Shown piece after piece: positions 7,915-16,967 of a DNA stretch of 64,000 nt; position 1 is the first letter of the stretch, and the number at the start of each line of letters is the position of its first letter. The DNA comes from an uncultured Eubacteriales bacterium (GTDB taxonomy: Bacteria > Bacillota > Clostridia > TANB77 > CAG-508): the NCBI GenBank assembly GCA_905203305.1, contig CAJKVH010000001.1:151410-215409 (forward strand). Reading direction: 5' to 3'. A program made the translations under genes and the position numbers. Below the pieces are notes generated by a model. That model searched no databases, had not been told where the DNA came from, and saw only the letters and a program-made list of their open reading frames with translations.

Positions 7915-10647
7915 TTATTCTTCATCTTCAAAAGAATTAATTCTAAATAACTTAAATATCTCAACAATAAAAATTGGAGAAATGACCAATAATAGCACTT
8001 CAACAATATTATCTACTGGAAGTATTGGAATGCTAAATATAGTCCTTAAAGCTGGTACAAATAAAATCACAAGCATTAATAATGCTGAAAGAATTACAGC
8101 TCCGATAAGCTTCATATTATTAAATATACCTGTTTTAAATATTGATTTTCTGTTATCTCTAACATTAAACACATGTGTAAGTTCTGATAAAGCTAAAACT
8201 ATAAATGCCATAGTTTGTCCAACTTCTATTTTTGACTCATCAAGTGTTAATCCCTCAATTGCAGTATTTGTAGTTGCAAGACCTATCATAAATGCTGCTA
8301 ATGTAAGGATTCCTATCATTACTCCTTGATAAATTATTCTATAAGTCATTGATTTTGTAAATATTCCTTTTCCTGTTTTTACAGGTCTTCTTTCCATTAT
8401 ATTTTTATTTGCTGGATCAAATGCTAATGCTAATGCTGGAAGTGAATCAGTTACTAAATTTATCCACAAAATGTGTATTGGCATTAATATTTCAAGATGT
8501 GCAATATCTGTAATTCCAAACCATTTTGCAAATAATCCAGTTCCTAACGTTGCTAAAAGTAAAACCACTATTTCTCCGATATTGCTTGATAATAAAAATT
8601 GTATTACTTTTAGAATATTGTCATATATTCTTCTTCCTTCTTCAACTGCTGATACAACTGTTGCAAAGTTATCATCTGTTAATATTACATCTGCTGCTTC
8701 TTTTGCAACATCAGTTCCTACAATTCCCATTGCGCAACCTATATCTGCTTGTTTAAGTGCTGGGCTATCATTTACACCATCGCCTGTCATAGCAACTGTT
8801 TCGCCTTGTTTTTGCCAAGCTTTTACTATACGAACTTTGTGTTCTGGTGCAACTCTTGCATATACACTATATTTTTTTATATCTTTTTCTAATTGTTCAT
8901 CAGAAATTTTATCAAGTTCTGTACCTGTAATTGCTTCATCTTCATTTTCTAATATTCCTAATTTTTTAGCTATTGCTGTTGCTGTAATTTTATGATCTCC
9001 TGTAATCATTACTGTTTTTATTCCCGCTGACTTACATTTTTCTACTGCCAATTTTGCTTCTTCTCTTGGAGGATCAATCATTCCATACATTCCAACAAAT
9101 ATTAAATCTTTTTCTAAATCTTCTATGCTTGGTTTATGGTCTAATTCTTTATAAGCAAATCCTAAAACTCTTAAAGCATCTTTAGCCATTTTTTCATTTA
9201 CATCTGAAATTCTGTATTTATACTCATCTAAATCGTATTTTTGCTCCCCGTTTTGAATGTATGATGTTGAAATTGAAAGTAATTCATCAATTCCACCTTT
9301 TGTAAATACAATATACTTACCATTTACATTATTTACAGTTGTCATTAATTTTCTATCAGAATCAAATGGAATTTCATCAACTCTTGGCATTTTTTCATAA
9401 ATATTTTTAGTAAATCCTAATTTAAATGCAATATCAACTAAAGCTGTTTCTGTAGGATCTCCTGAAAGTTCTCCATCTTCTGAAATTTTTGTATCATTAC
9501 ATAACATTCCATTATATACAAGTAATTTTATTTCTTGGTTTGCATTTTCATATTTAGTTATATCATCAATGTTTGACATATCATATACATTATCATTCAC
9601 AAACATTTTTTGAACTGTCATTTTATTTTGTGTTAAAGTTCCAGTTTTATCTGAACAAATAACAGAGCTACTTCCTAATGTTTCTACAGCTGGTAAATGT
9701 TTTACAATTGCATTTTTCTTAACCATCTTTTGAACACCAATTGCTAAAACAATTGTAGATACTGCAGCTAATCCTTCTGGAATTGCTGCAACCGCTAAAC
9801 TTACTGCTGTCATAAACATTGATAATGCTGGTTTTCCTTGTATAAGACCTGCTGCAAATATTACAACACATATAACTAGAGCTGCTATTCCTAAAGTCTT
9901 ACCTAAATTATTTAATTTTGCTTGAAGTGGTGTTTCTTTTTCTTCTTGGTTTGATAACATTCCTGCAATCTTTCCTACCTCTGTATTCATTGCTGTTTCA
10001 ACTACAATTGCCTTTCCTCTACCATATGTTATTAAACTTGATGAAAATAACATATTTGTTCTATCCCCAATAGGTACTTCTTCATTTTCTATCTTGCTTG
10101 CCTGTTTTTCTACTGGAACAGATTCGCCTGTTAATGAAGCTTCTTGTGCTTTTAGATTAACAGCTTCTATTATTCTTAAATCTGCTGGAATATAATCTCC
10201 TGTTTCTAAAACAACAATGTCTCCTGGTACTAAATCTTTAGCTGGCACAACTTGCAAATTTCCATCTCTTATAACTTTAGCCTCATGTCCACTTAATTTT
10301 TGTAAAGCTTCCAAAGATTTTTCGGCTTTAGCCTCTTGTGCTACACCTATTATACTGTTTACAATTACAACAATTAAAATTATTATAGAATCTGTTATTG
10401 CTTCTCCTTGAGCTATTGAAATTGCACCTGAAATTATTGCTGCAAATATAAGTATTATAATCATAAAATCTTTAAATTGTTCTAAAAACTTAACAAATAA
10501 AGATTTTTTCTTTTTACCTTGTAATTCATTTAATCCATATTTTGCAAGATTTTTATTTATCTTTTCTTGTGTTAATCCATTTTTAACATCTGTTTCAAGT
10601 ATTTCTTCTACTTCTGATACAGTTTTGTTATACCATTTACTTTCCAT
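7915..10647 (-). CDS. Cation-translocating P-type ATPase, calcium type (P2)
   Basis: A 910-residue pump that probably expels Ca2+ using ATP. It carries the N-terminal cation ATPase domain, the actuator motif LTGESVPVEK, the transmembrane VAAIPEGLAAV metal-site segment, the phosphorylated aspartate in CSDKTGTLTQNKM, the nucleotide-domain KGG, and the hinge MTGDGVNDSPALKQADIG. The C-terminal bundle of hydrophobic segments is complete, as in SERCA/PMCA-like bacterial pumps such as YloB or LMCA1. An AAAGGAG site precedes the ATG. It stands between a palindromic repeat upstream and a terminator downstream, so it is probably monocistronic. Ca2+ specificity is by family resemblance only. Confidence 0.9.
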   Translation of the reverse strand: MESKWYNKTVSEVEEILETDVKNGLTQEKINKNLAKYGLNELQGKKKKSLFVKFLEQFKDFMIIILIFAAIISGAISIAQGEAITDSIIILIVVIVNSIIGVAQEAKAEKSLEALQKLSGHEAKVIRDGNLQVVPAKDLVPGDIVVLETGDYIPADLRIIEAVNLKAQEASLTGESVPVEKQASKIENEEVPIGDRTNMLFSSSLITYGRGKAIVVETAMNTEVGKIAGMLSNQEEKETPLQAKLNNLGKTLGIAALVICVVIFAAGLIQGKPALSMFMTAVSLAVAAIPEGLAAVSTIVLAIGVQKMVKKNAIVKHLPAVETLGSSSVICSDKTGTLTQNKMTVQKMFVNDNVYDMSNIDDITKYENANQEIKLLVYNGMLCNDTKISEDGELSGDPTETALVDIAFKLGFTKNIYEKMPRVDEIPFDSDRKLMTTVNNVNGKYIVFTKGGIDELLSISTSYIQNGEQKYDLDEYKYRISDVNEKMAKDALRVLGFAYKELDHKPSIEDLEKDLIFVGMYGMIDPPREEAKLAVEKCKSAGIKTVMITGDHKITATAIAKKLGILENEDEAITGTELDKISDEQLEKDIKKYSVYARVAPEHKVRIVKAWQKQGETVAMTGDGVNDSPALKQADIGCAMGIVGTDVAKEAADVILTDDNFATVVSAVEEGRRIYDNILKVIQFLLSSNIGEIVVLLLATLGTGLFAKWFGITDIAHLEILMPIHILWINLVTDSLPALALAFDPANKNIMERRPVKTGKGIFTKSMTYRIIYQGVMIGILTLAAFMIGLATTNTAIEGLTLDESKIEVGQTMAFIVLALSELTHVFNVRDNRKSIFKTGIFNNMKLIGAVILSALLMLVILFVPALRTIFSIPILPVDNIVEVLLLVISPIFIVEIFKLFRINSFEDEE

Positions 10648-10674
10648 ACTGACTCCTTTCGCTTTTCATTTTTT

Positions 10675-10751
10675 CCCATTTGGGGACGGAGATTTTAGGG
10701 GAATTCCCCTAAAATCTCCGTCCCCAAATGGGAATTTCCGTCCCCAAATGA
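10675..10751. repeat. REP-like palindromic repeat, copy 2 (perfect)
   Basis: The first 58 bases are a perfect palindrome centred on GAATTC, each arm being CCCATTTGGGGACGGAGA followed by TTTTAGGGGAA. A partial third arm (CCGTCCCCAAATGAG) follows directly. It lies between the gtrA stop and the ATPase start codon. Confidence 0.92.
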
Positions 10752-10755
10752 GAAA

Positions 10756-11247
10756 TTAATTTTTATTTCCTTTAAATATTAATATCTTACTAAACACAAA
10801 GTTTAATATAATAACAACGATATTTGATACAACTTTCATTAAAATATCATTTATACTAAACCATACTGATGCATTCATCATTAAAATACTAATTATTTCT
10901 GTAAAAATTCTGCATCCGAAAAAAGATGCTATTTCTCTTGCAAGTTCTTTTACTCCATTTGTTTTACTATTAAATACATACAATTTGTTTGTTACATACG
11001 CAAATAGAACACCTGCTATAAATGCAATTATTTCACTTATATTTACTCTTAAAGAGTCATTTTCTATTCCTTTTAATATTAGAGCAGAAAAAACTGTATA
11101 TACAAGTATGTTTACTATTGTTGTTAATGCTCCAAATACTAAATATCTCATTCCTTCTTGATGTTTTCTATACCAATTAGCTAATGATTTTAATCCTATT
11201 TTTTCTAAAATTTTTAGGCAAAATTCTTCTACTTTATCTACTATCAT
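10756..11247 (-). CDS. GtrA-family membrane protein (putative lipid-linked sugar flippase)
   Basis: A 163-residue protein with four hydrophobic segments and the typical GtrA opening of the membrane part (YLVFGALTTIVNILVY), plus FIAGVLFAYVTNKLYVF and a C-terminal NFVFSKILIF. GtrA proteins are proposed to flip undecaprenyl-phosphate-glucose across the membrane for GtrB/GtrII-like modification systems. GtrB-like GT2 enzymes and GtrII-like GT-C proteins are encoded 11-16 kb away in this window. It follows hslO by one base and has an AAGGAG site. Confidence 0.85.
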   Translation of the reverse strand: MIVDKVEEFCLKILEKIGLKSLANWYRKHQEGMRYLVFGALTTIVNILVYTVFSALILKGIENDSLRVNISEIIAFIAGVLFAYVTNKLYVFNSKTNGVKELAREIASFFGCRIFTEIISILMMNASVWFSINDILMKVVSNIVVIILNFVFSKILIFKGNKN

Positions 11248-11248
11248 C

Positions 11249-12148
11249 TTATTTAGCTCCTTTTTCTATTTCTTTTAATTCTTCTAATGAAAAATCATAT
11301 TTTTTATGGCAAAAATGACACTCAGCTTCTAATTTTCCATCTTCTTCTATTATTTTTGAAATTTCTTCTTTTCCAAGTGATATTATTCCACTTTCTATTT
11401 TTTCTTTGCTACAATTGCATTTATATGTAACATCTAATCCTTCTTCAAGTACTTCTATTTTTTCGTCCCCTGTTACTATTTTGGCAATTTCTTTCAAAGA
11501 CATACCTTTATCTAACATTTCTGAAATTGGCTCTGCATTTTTTATTGCATTTTCTATTTTTTTGATTTCTTCATCTGTTGCATCTGGCATTGGATTTATT
11601 ATATATCCACCAGCTCTTTTTACACCATCTTTATTTACTAAAACACCTAAAGCTAAAGCTGTTGGCTTTTGCTCTGATTTTGCAAAAAATTCTGTAAAGT
11701 CTTCTGCAATTTCTCCTGAAACAAGAGGAATTAATCCATTGTAATTTCCTTTTGTTAACTCATTTTGTTTTATTACATTTAAATATCCTTGATGTCCTAC
11801 TGCTCCTCCCACATCTATTTTTCCATTTGTTTTTAAAGGTAATTCTACATGTGGATTTTGAACATATATTCTTACATTAGCCATTTTTTCATTTTCCAAA
11901 TTACATACAGAAACCATACTTCCAATTGGGCCTGTCCCTTTTATTTGTATTGTTATACTATCTGTTTTTTCCTTTATTTCTAAATGGGCCATCATTGCTG
12001 CAACTGTTATAACTCTTCCTGCAGCCGCTGTTACTGTTGGTGTTAGATCATGTATTTTTCTTATCTCTTCTACTAATGAAGTTGTATCAATGCACATTAC
12101 TGATACTTTTTTATTATATGCTAAAAATTTTATTGCTTCATTTTCCAT
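11249..12148 (-). CDS. hslO: Redox-regulated chaperone Hsp33
   Basis: A holdase activated by oxidation. The 299-residue protein has the N-terminal Hsp33 fold with ALALGVLVN and a GGYIINPMPDA segment, and the four zinc-binding cysteines near the C-terminus as CNC (about residue 243) and CHFC (about 277). The spacing is standard. The start is the ATG after a GAAAGAG-rich leader. A palindromic repeat lies directly upstream and gtrA directly downstream, probably in one transcript. Confidence 0.94.
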   Translation of the reverse strand: MENEAIKFLAYNKKVSVMCIDTTSLVEEIRKIHDLTPTVTAAAGRVITVAAMMAHLEIKEKTDSITIQIKGTGPIGSMVSVCNLENEKMANVRIYVQNPHVELPLKTNGKIDVGGAVGHQGYLNVIKQNELTKGNYNGLIPLVSGEIAEDFTEFFAKSEQKPTALALGVLVNKDGVKRAGGYIINPMPDATDEEIKKIENAIKNAEPISEMLDKGMSLKEIAKIVTGDEKIEVLEEGLDVTYKCNCSKEKIESGIISLGKEEISKIIEEDGKLEAECHFCHKKYDFSLEELKEIEKGAK

Positions 12149-12169
12149 TTAACTCTTTCCTTTCTTTTT

Positions 12170-12227
12170 CCCATCTGGGGACGGAGATTTTCGGGGAATT
12201 CCCCTAAAATCTCCGTCCCCAAATGGG
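12170..12227. repeat. REP-like palindromic repeat, copy 3
   Basis: A 58-base inverted repeat identical to copy 2 except for two mismatches in the left arm (CCCATCTGGGG and TTTTCGGGGAA). It sits between the spoVG terminator and the hslO start. Confidence 0.9.
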
Positions 12228-12244
12228 AATTATACTCTATTTTG

Positions 12245-12290
12245 GAAAAAAAATCCAGACTTTTTGAGAATTAGATTCTTAAAAAGTCCG
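12245..12290 (-). terminator. Rho-independent terminator of spoVG
   Basis: A long stem (CGGACTTTTTAAGAAT against ATTCTCAAAAAGTCTG) with a three-base loop, followed on the minus strand by ATTTTTTTT. Confidence 0.85.
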
Positions 12291-12310
12291 AATTTTTATT
12301 ATACTTAATA

Positions 12311-12583
12311 TTATTCAGCTGTTTCTTCTGTTTCAGGAGCATTGTAAGCCTCTAATATAGCATTTTGAATTTTTTCCCTTGTTTCTGGGTTGATTGGATG
12401 AGCTATATCTTTGAATTCTCCTGTTGGAGTTTTTTTGCTAGGCATAGCAATAAATAATCCATTTTGGCTTTCGATAACTTTGATATCATGAATTACAAAT
12501 TCGTTATCAAATGTTACAGAAGCAACTGCCTTCATTCTGTTTTCTGAATTTACCTTTCTTAAACGTACATCTGTTATTTGCAT
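12311..12583 (-). CDS. spoVG: Septation/sporulation regulator SpoVG
   Basis: A 90-residue RNA/DNA-binding protein of the SpoVG family, with the conserved start MQITDVRLRKVNSE, then FVIHDIKVI, GLFIAMPSKKTPTGEFKDIAHPI and NPETREKIQNAILEAY. In Bacillus it affects asymmetric septation and in other Firmicutes many virulence genes. I place the start at the ATG seven bases after GAGG; the GTG three codons upstream overlaps the ribosome site. It is followed by its own strong terminator. I could not identify a convincing sigma-H promoter in the upstream 110 bases. Confidence 0.95.
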   Translation of the reverse strand: MQITDVRLRKVNSENRMKAVASVTFDNEFVIHDIKVIESQNGLFIAMPSKKTPTGEFKDIAHPINPETREKIQNAILEAYNAPETEETAE

Positions 12584-12704
12584 TTTAAGCACCTCTTTCT
12601 TTAAGTTAATATTGTTTTGTACATATTCTTTTGTTTTTATGTACTAATTATATATTCTTCAAAAAATTTTTTTTTCCTTCTTTTTTTTACAATTTTTTTA
12701 TTAA

Positions 12705-13994
12705 TTATTTTTTGCATCTATCCATTAATGTTTCAAATACTTCTTTTCCATTCTTATTTAAGTTAATTTTATCTACTTCAATGTCTTTTTTATCATCATT
12801 ATACCAAAGTATCACAATTTGATTTTTATTTTCTGAACTCCATGTAATTTGTGTTTGATGTCTATTATACATAAACATCATTAAATATTCTTCTTTTGGT
12901 ACAACTGATAAATCTCTATTACACCACTCAGTATATGTTGTTTTATTGTCTATACTATCAATATTATTGTTTATCTCTCCTATAAACCAATTTAATAATA
13001 ATGTACTATATTTAATTTCTTTTGCTTCTTCTTTGTTCTCATATTTTCTAAATATTACTTCTACTTTTTTTCCAGAATTATTCACCTCTGTGAAATGTTT
13101 TTTTATGCTTGTTAAGATGTCATCTTTAGTTGGCTCTTTTTCTGTATTTTTATCAGTAGTATTATTATCTTCTTGTTTTTCATCTTCTCCTAATCCATAA
13201 TCATACTCATTATAATTTATTTCATTTTCTTTTATCTTTTTATATTCAATATTATCACTATCTACTAAGCAATATTTAGCATATGTATAATTTTCATTAA
13301 TTTTAAATTTCATTGTTGTTTCATATGCAGCTAATTTATCAACATTTCCAAGTGTATAATTTTCTTCTGTTGGATAACAATATGTAAATTTTGCCTCATA
13401 AGTTCCATCGCCATTATATTTTAAATCTTCAATTTCTAAGCATGCACCATTTTCTTTATAATCTCCAAGTGCATTTTCATATACCTTTTTTGAACTATCA
13501 TAATACACAGCGCCATCTCTTGGAATATCTAATACTCCTGTATATTCTTCTCCGCAAAATTCTTTTATAGCTTTATTTATTTTTTCAACTGTATATCCTA
13601 TTTCTTTTCCTTCTTTTTCTTCTTTAGAATAAATCATTTCCATTGCAATTTCAACTTTCATACATTTATCCCATTCATCTTTTGTTGCATAACTTGCTCC
13701 TGCAAAAACATCTTCATAAGAATTTAAAAGAGCATAAGTTCCTAAAACTTTTTTTAATTCTTCTTTTGATATTTTATTAATTGGATCTTCATCTGTTGTT
13801 TTCTCTTCTTGAATTTCATTTTCTTCTACAATATTTTCTTCAATAGTTTCATTTTTTTCTTCTTTTTTCTCTACCATATTTTTAACTAAATTAATAACAT
13901 TTCCATATCCTTTTAAACTTGCATAAACATTTGCTCCACAAAATAGAACCAAAATCACACATACTATAATTATTAATACTTTTTTATTTTTCAT
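12705..13994 (-). CDS. Membrane-anchored extracellular protein, unknown function
   Basis: Not recognised. The 429-residue product has one N-terminal hydrophobic anchor (residues about 5-27), a Glu/Lys/Asn-rich stretch at about 40-70, a globular region with several cysteines (for example in KEFCGEEY, NGACLEIED and YCYPTEENY), an acidic low-complexity linker near 270-290, and a second globular region ending LMDRCKK. The layout suggests a secreted envelope protein. It starts after GGGGGAT and lies downstream of another anchored protein and the two ChW-repeat enzymes, likely at the end of that transcript. Confidence 0.6.
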   Translation of the reverse strand: MKNKKVLIIIVCVILVLFCGANVYASLKGYGNVINLVKNMVEKKEEKNETIEENIVEENEIQEEKTTDEDPINKISKEELKKVLGTYALLNSYEDVFAGASYATKDEWDKCMKVEIAMEMIYSKEEKEGKEIGYTVEKINKAIKEFCGEEYTGVLDIPRDGAVYYDSSKKVYENALGDYKENGACLEIEDLKYNGDGTYEAKFTYCYPTEENYTLGNVDKLAAYETTMKFKINENYTYAKYCLVDSDNIEYKKIKENEINYNEYDYGLGEDEKQEDNNTTDKNTEKEPTKDDILTSIKKHFTEVNNSGKKVEVIFRKYENKEEAKEIKYSTLLLNWFIGEINNNIDSIDNKTTYTEWCNRDLSVVPKEEYLMMFMYNRHQTQITWSSENKNQIVILWYNDDKKDIEVDKINLNKNGKEVFETLMDRCKK

Positions 13995-14021
13995 ATTTTA
14001 TCCCCCTAAATCATTAAAAGT

Positions 14022-14747
14022 TTAATTCAATATTTCTTTTAATACTTCTTCTTGATTTATTTTTCCTTCTTTATTTTCGCTAATAATAAACATATCTTTA
14101 TCTTCTGATTCAAAATATTCATAGTCTGTATATGGATCCATTTCTTCAAATGGGTATTCTTGAATCTCTCCTGTCACATCATCTACAACATAAGAGATTG
14201 AGCTAATATTTAATATATGCAATTTTTTTTCTTTTAACATTTCTAAAATATTTCTATCGTAGTCATTCATTCTCCAGCATTCTTTTTGATTTAAAAAACC
14301 TTCATCATCTACTGAATATGTTGCATTTGCTATTTCTTTTAATAATTCTAAAATTTTTTCTCTTGAATTTTCTGCTATCCATATTCCTGTATGAGTCGGT
14401 GCATTTTTTAAAATTTCATCTATTTCTGACATTTCTGGCTTTTGCCCTTTCAGCATACCTGCCAATGCTACTTTATATTTTATGTTTGATTTTACAACTA
14501 CAACTTCTCGACCATCATACTCTTTTTCAATTTCATAAATGTTTTCATTTGCTTTAAATCCCTGATTTTCAACTATATCTAGTATTTTTTCTTTTTCTTG
14601 TTCATCTGTAATATCTTCTTCTGTATAATCTATTAGAAGTGATGAAATTTTTTCACCATTCTCAATTCTTATTGATTTTCCAATTATAATGAAAATTGTT
14701 ATTATAATTATAACAATTGACACACATATAATTATATTTTTATTCAT
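14022..14747 (-). CDS. Membrane-anchored extracellular protein, unknown function
   Basis: Not recognised. The 241-residue product has an N-terminal hydrophobic anchor (IIICVSIVIIIITIFIIIG) and an acidic soluble part with a single Cys (KECWRMNDYDRNIL). I placed the start at the ATG six bases after GGAG, one base past the stop of the upstream GH25 gene. A longer in-frame start would overlap that gene by 47 bases and lacks a ribosome site. The tight spacing implies co-translation with the lysozyme gene. Confidence 0.6.
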   Translation of the reverse strand: MNKNIIICVSIVIIIITIFIIIGKSIRIENGEKISSLLIDYTEEDITDEQEKEKILDIVENQGFKANENIYEIEKEYDGREVVVVKSNIKYKVALAGMLKGQKPEMSEIDEILKNAPTHTGIWIAENSREKILELLKEIANATYSVDDEGFLNQKECWRMNDYDRNILEMLKEKKLHILNISSISYVVDDVTGEIQEYPFEEMDPYTDYEYFESEDKDMFIISENKEGKINQEEVLKEILN

Positions 14748-14748
14748 T

Positions 14749-16953
14749 CTATTCTCCATATTTTTTATAGCTAATATCCATGTCCACATTTCCATTTATT
14801 CCATTAATATACCCTTTACTTGTATATTGCCACATAGTATATGCACCTGTATAATCTGATGTGTTATCTGGTGCTCCAGTTATTCCATAATGTGCAAGCC
14901 ATACATCATATCCTTTTAATTCTGACATATTTAAATGATTTATTAGCCAATCTTTACTTGCATAAATTATCGGAATTTGTCCTGCATCTTTTATTGTTTC
15001 AACAAAACCTTTTATTGCCTCTGTTCTATTTTCTACAGATATTGAGTCAGCTCTTCCTGTATGTTTTTCATTTGCCCATTCAGTATCAATAGCTATTGGA
15101 TATACTACCTTACTATAATTTTTTGATTTTATTTCTTCTAATACCCATCTTGCTTCTTCAATTCCCTCATTTCTATTCATTGCCTGTGAGAAGAAATATA
15201 CTCCACATTTTATACCATTGTTTATACACCCATTTATGTTATCTGAACTATGTGCATCTGAAACTATTTTTCCTGTTCCATATCCTCTAAATCCAATTCT
15301 TACCATTGCAAAATCAACGTTATTTTGTTTTACATTAGACCAGTTTATTCTTCCTTGATGACTTGATACATCTATTCCGTATTTTCTATCCTTATAATAT
15401 GTAAAATTTTTCTTAGCTGATGCTAAAACGTTATTTTCACTTGAATCATATAGTTTAGCTATTATTGTATGGTTTCCTGAATTTAAATCAGATATATCTG
15501 CTTTTCCATAATATCCAGGAGTTGGATTTATATCAGAATTTCCATAATTTGCTCTTATTGATGTACTAGTTGTTTGATTTTCTGAAAAAACATCATTTCT
15601 TTCTTTTCTAGATACTGAAACTAATTTTGAATCAACATATAATTTCAATACTGTATCTTTATATTCTGAAAGTGCATAACCTGATATTTCTATATCTTTG
15701 TTTGTTATTATACTTCTTTTAGGTTCTTCTATTTCTACTTTACTATGTTTTATTCTTGGAACTATTCTAATTTGAATTCCTTCTAATCTTTTCGACTCTC
15801 CAACTGTTCCTGCAATTTCTCCATCAGATACCCAATTTAGCCATCCATAATCTTCAACCTGAGCTCTATATTGTACTGAATAATTATCTACATTTTGTAA
15901 TTGAATTCTAAGTGCTTCTAGTCTCTTTGATTCTCCAACTGTTCCAGCATATTCTCCTTCTTTTACATAGTTCTGCCATCCATAACCTTGACCATGTGCT
16001 TGATAAATAATCTTTGCACCTTCTGGAGCATTTACTAGTTGTATTTTTATTCCTTCTAATCTCCTTGATTCACCATTAGTTCCTGCAAGTTTCCCATCAG
16101 ATACCCAGTTTTGCCATCCATAATCTTGACCTTGGCCTTGATATCTTATTGAAATTGGATTTTTTTGTTTTTTTACAATTCTTATTTCTATTCCTTCTAT
16201 TCTTCTACTTTGGCCTGTAGTTCCTGCAATTTCCCCTTCAGATACCCAGTTTTGCCATCCATAATCTTGACCTTGAGCTCTATATTCTACTGTATAATCA
16301 TCTAATTTTTCTAATTTTATTTGAATTGCTTCTATTCTTCTTGATTCACCAACAGTTCCTCCAAGCTCACCATCATATTTCCAATCTTGCCAGCCATAAT
16401 CTTGTCCATGTATTCTATATAGAATTTTTGCACCTTCTGGAGCATTTACTAATTTTATTTTTATTCCTTCTAATCTTCGTGATTCACCATCAGTTCCTGC
16501 TAATTCTCCATTTGATTTCCAATCTTGCCATCCATAACCTTCTCCGTGACCTTGATATTTAACACCTATATCATCACTTAATTTGCTTTCCACAGACACA
16601 TAATTATCAATGTTACTTTTAGTATCATATGTTAAAGCTTCATTTTCCACAATATTATATGCTTCATCTTGTACTGTGCTTTCATTTTTTTCTATTATAT
16701 TTGTATTATTTTCTGATTTTATATTTTCATCATCTTTTATTTCTTCTTTTGTTACTTCATTTTTTTCCTCGTCATTTTCTGTTGTAGAATTTTCCTCTAT
16801 ATTTTCATTTTCTACTTTTTCTGTATTTTCTGTATTTTCTACATTTTCATTTAAGTTACTAATTTCATTAACAGCCATGCATACTGTACTAGTCATAAAA
16901 TTAATCATAAAAATAATTGTAAATAATATTACTAAAGTTCTTCTTGTTTTCAT
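14749..16953 (-). CDS. Secreted GH25 lysozyme with six ChW repeats
   Basis: A cell-wall enzyme of 734 residues. A signal sequence is followed by a Glu/Asn-rich linker, then six clostridial hydrophobic-W repeats, each with YGWQ(D/N)W, G(E)LAGT and RRLEGI cores (about residues 130-400). An Ig-like domain follows, then a C-terminal GH25 muramidase domain beginning KYGIDVSSHQGRINW, with the acidic catalytic region YPIAIDTEW and the closing MWQYTSKGY and VDMDISY. GH25 enzymes cleave the MurNAc-GlcNAc bond. ChW repeats are thought to bind the cell surface or glycans. It lies 15 bases after the ChW-M14 gene and has an AAAGGAGG site. Confidence 0.9.
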   Translation of the reverse strand: MKTRRTLVILFTIIFMINFMTSTVCMAVNEISNLNENVENTENTEKVENENIEENSTTENDEEKNEVTKEEIKDDENIKSENNTNIIEKNESTVQDEAYNIVENEALTYDTKSNIDNYVSVESKLSDDIGVKYQGHGEGYGWQDWKSNGELAGTDGESRRLEGIKIKLVNAPEGAKILYRIHGQDYGWQDWKYDGELGGTVGESRRIEAIQIKLEKLDDYTVEYRAQGQDYGWQNWVSEGEIAGTTGQSRRIEGIEIRIVKKQKNPISIRYQGQGQDYGWQNWVSDGKLAGTNGESRRLEGIKIQLVNAPEGAKIIYQAHGQGYGWQNYVKEGEYAGTVGESKRLEALRIQLQNVDNYSVQYRAQVEDYGWLNWVSDGEIAGTVGESKRLEGIQIRIVPRIKHSKVEIEEPKRSIITNKDIEISGYALSEYKDTVLKLYVDSKLVSVSRKERNDVFSENQTTSTSIRANYGNSDINPTPGYYGKADISDLNSGNHTIIAKLYDSSENNVLASAKKNFTYYKDRKYGIDVSSHQGRINWSNVKQNNVDFAMVRIGFRGYGTGKIVSDAHSSDNINGCINNGIKCGVYFFSQAMNRNEGIEEARWVLEEIKSKNYSKVVYPIAIDTEWANEKHTGRADSISVENRTEAIKGFVETIKDAGQIPIIYASKDWLINHLNMSELKGYDVWLAHYGITGAPDNTSDYTGAYTMWQYTSKGYINGINGNVDMDISYKKYGE

Positions 16954-16967
16954 GACTTCCTCCTTTT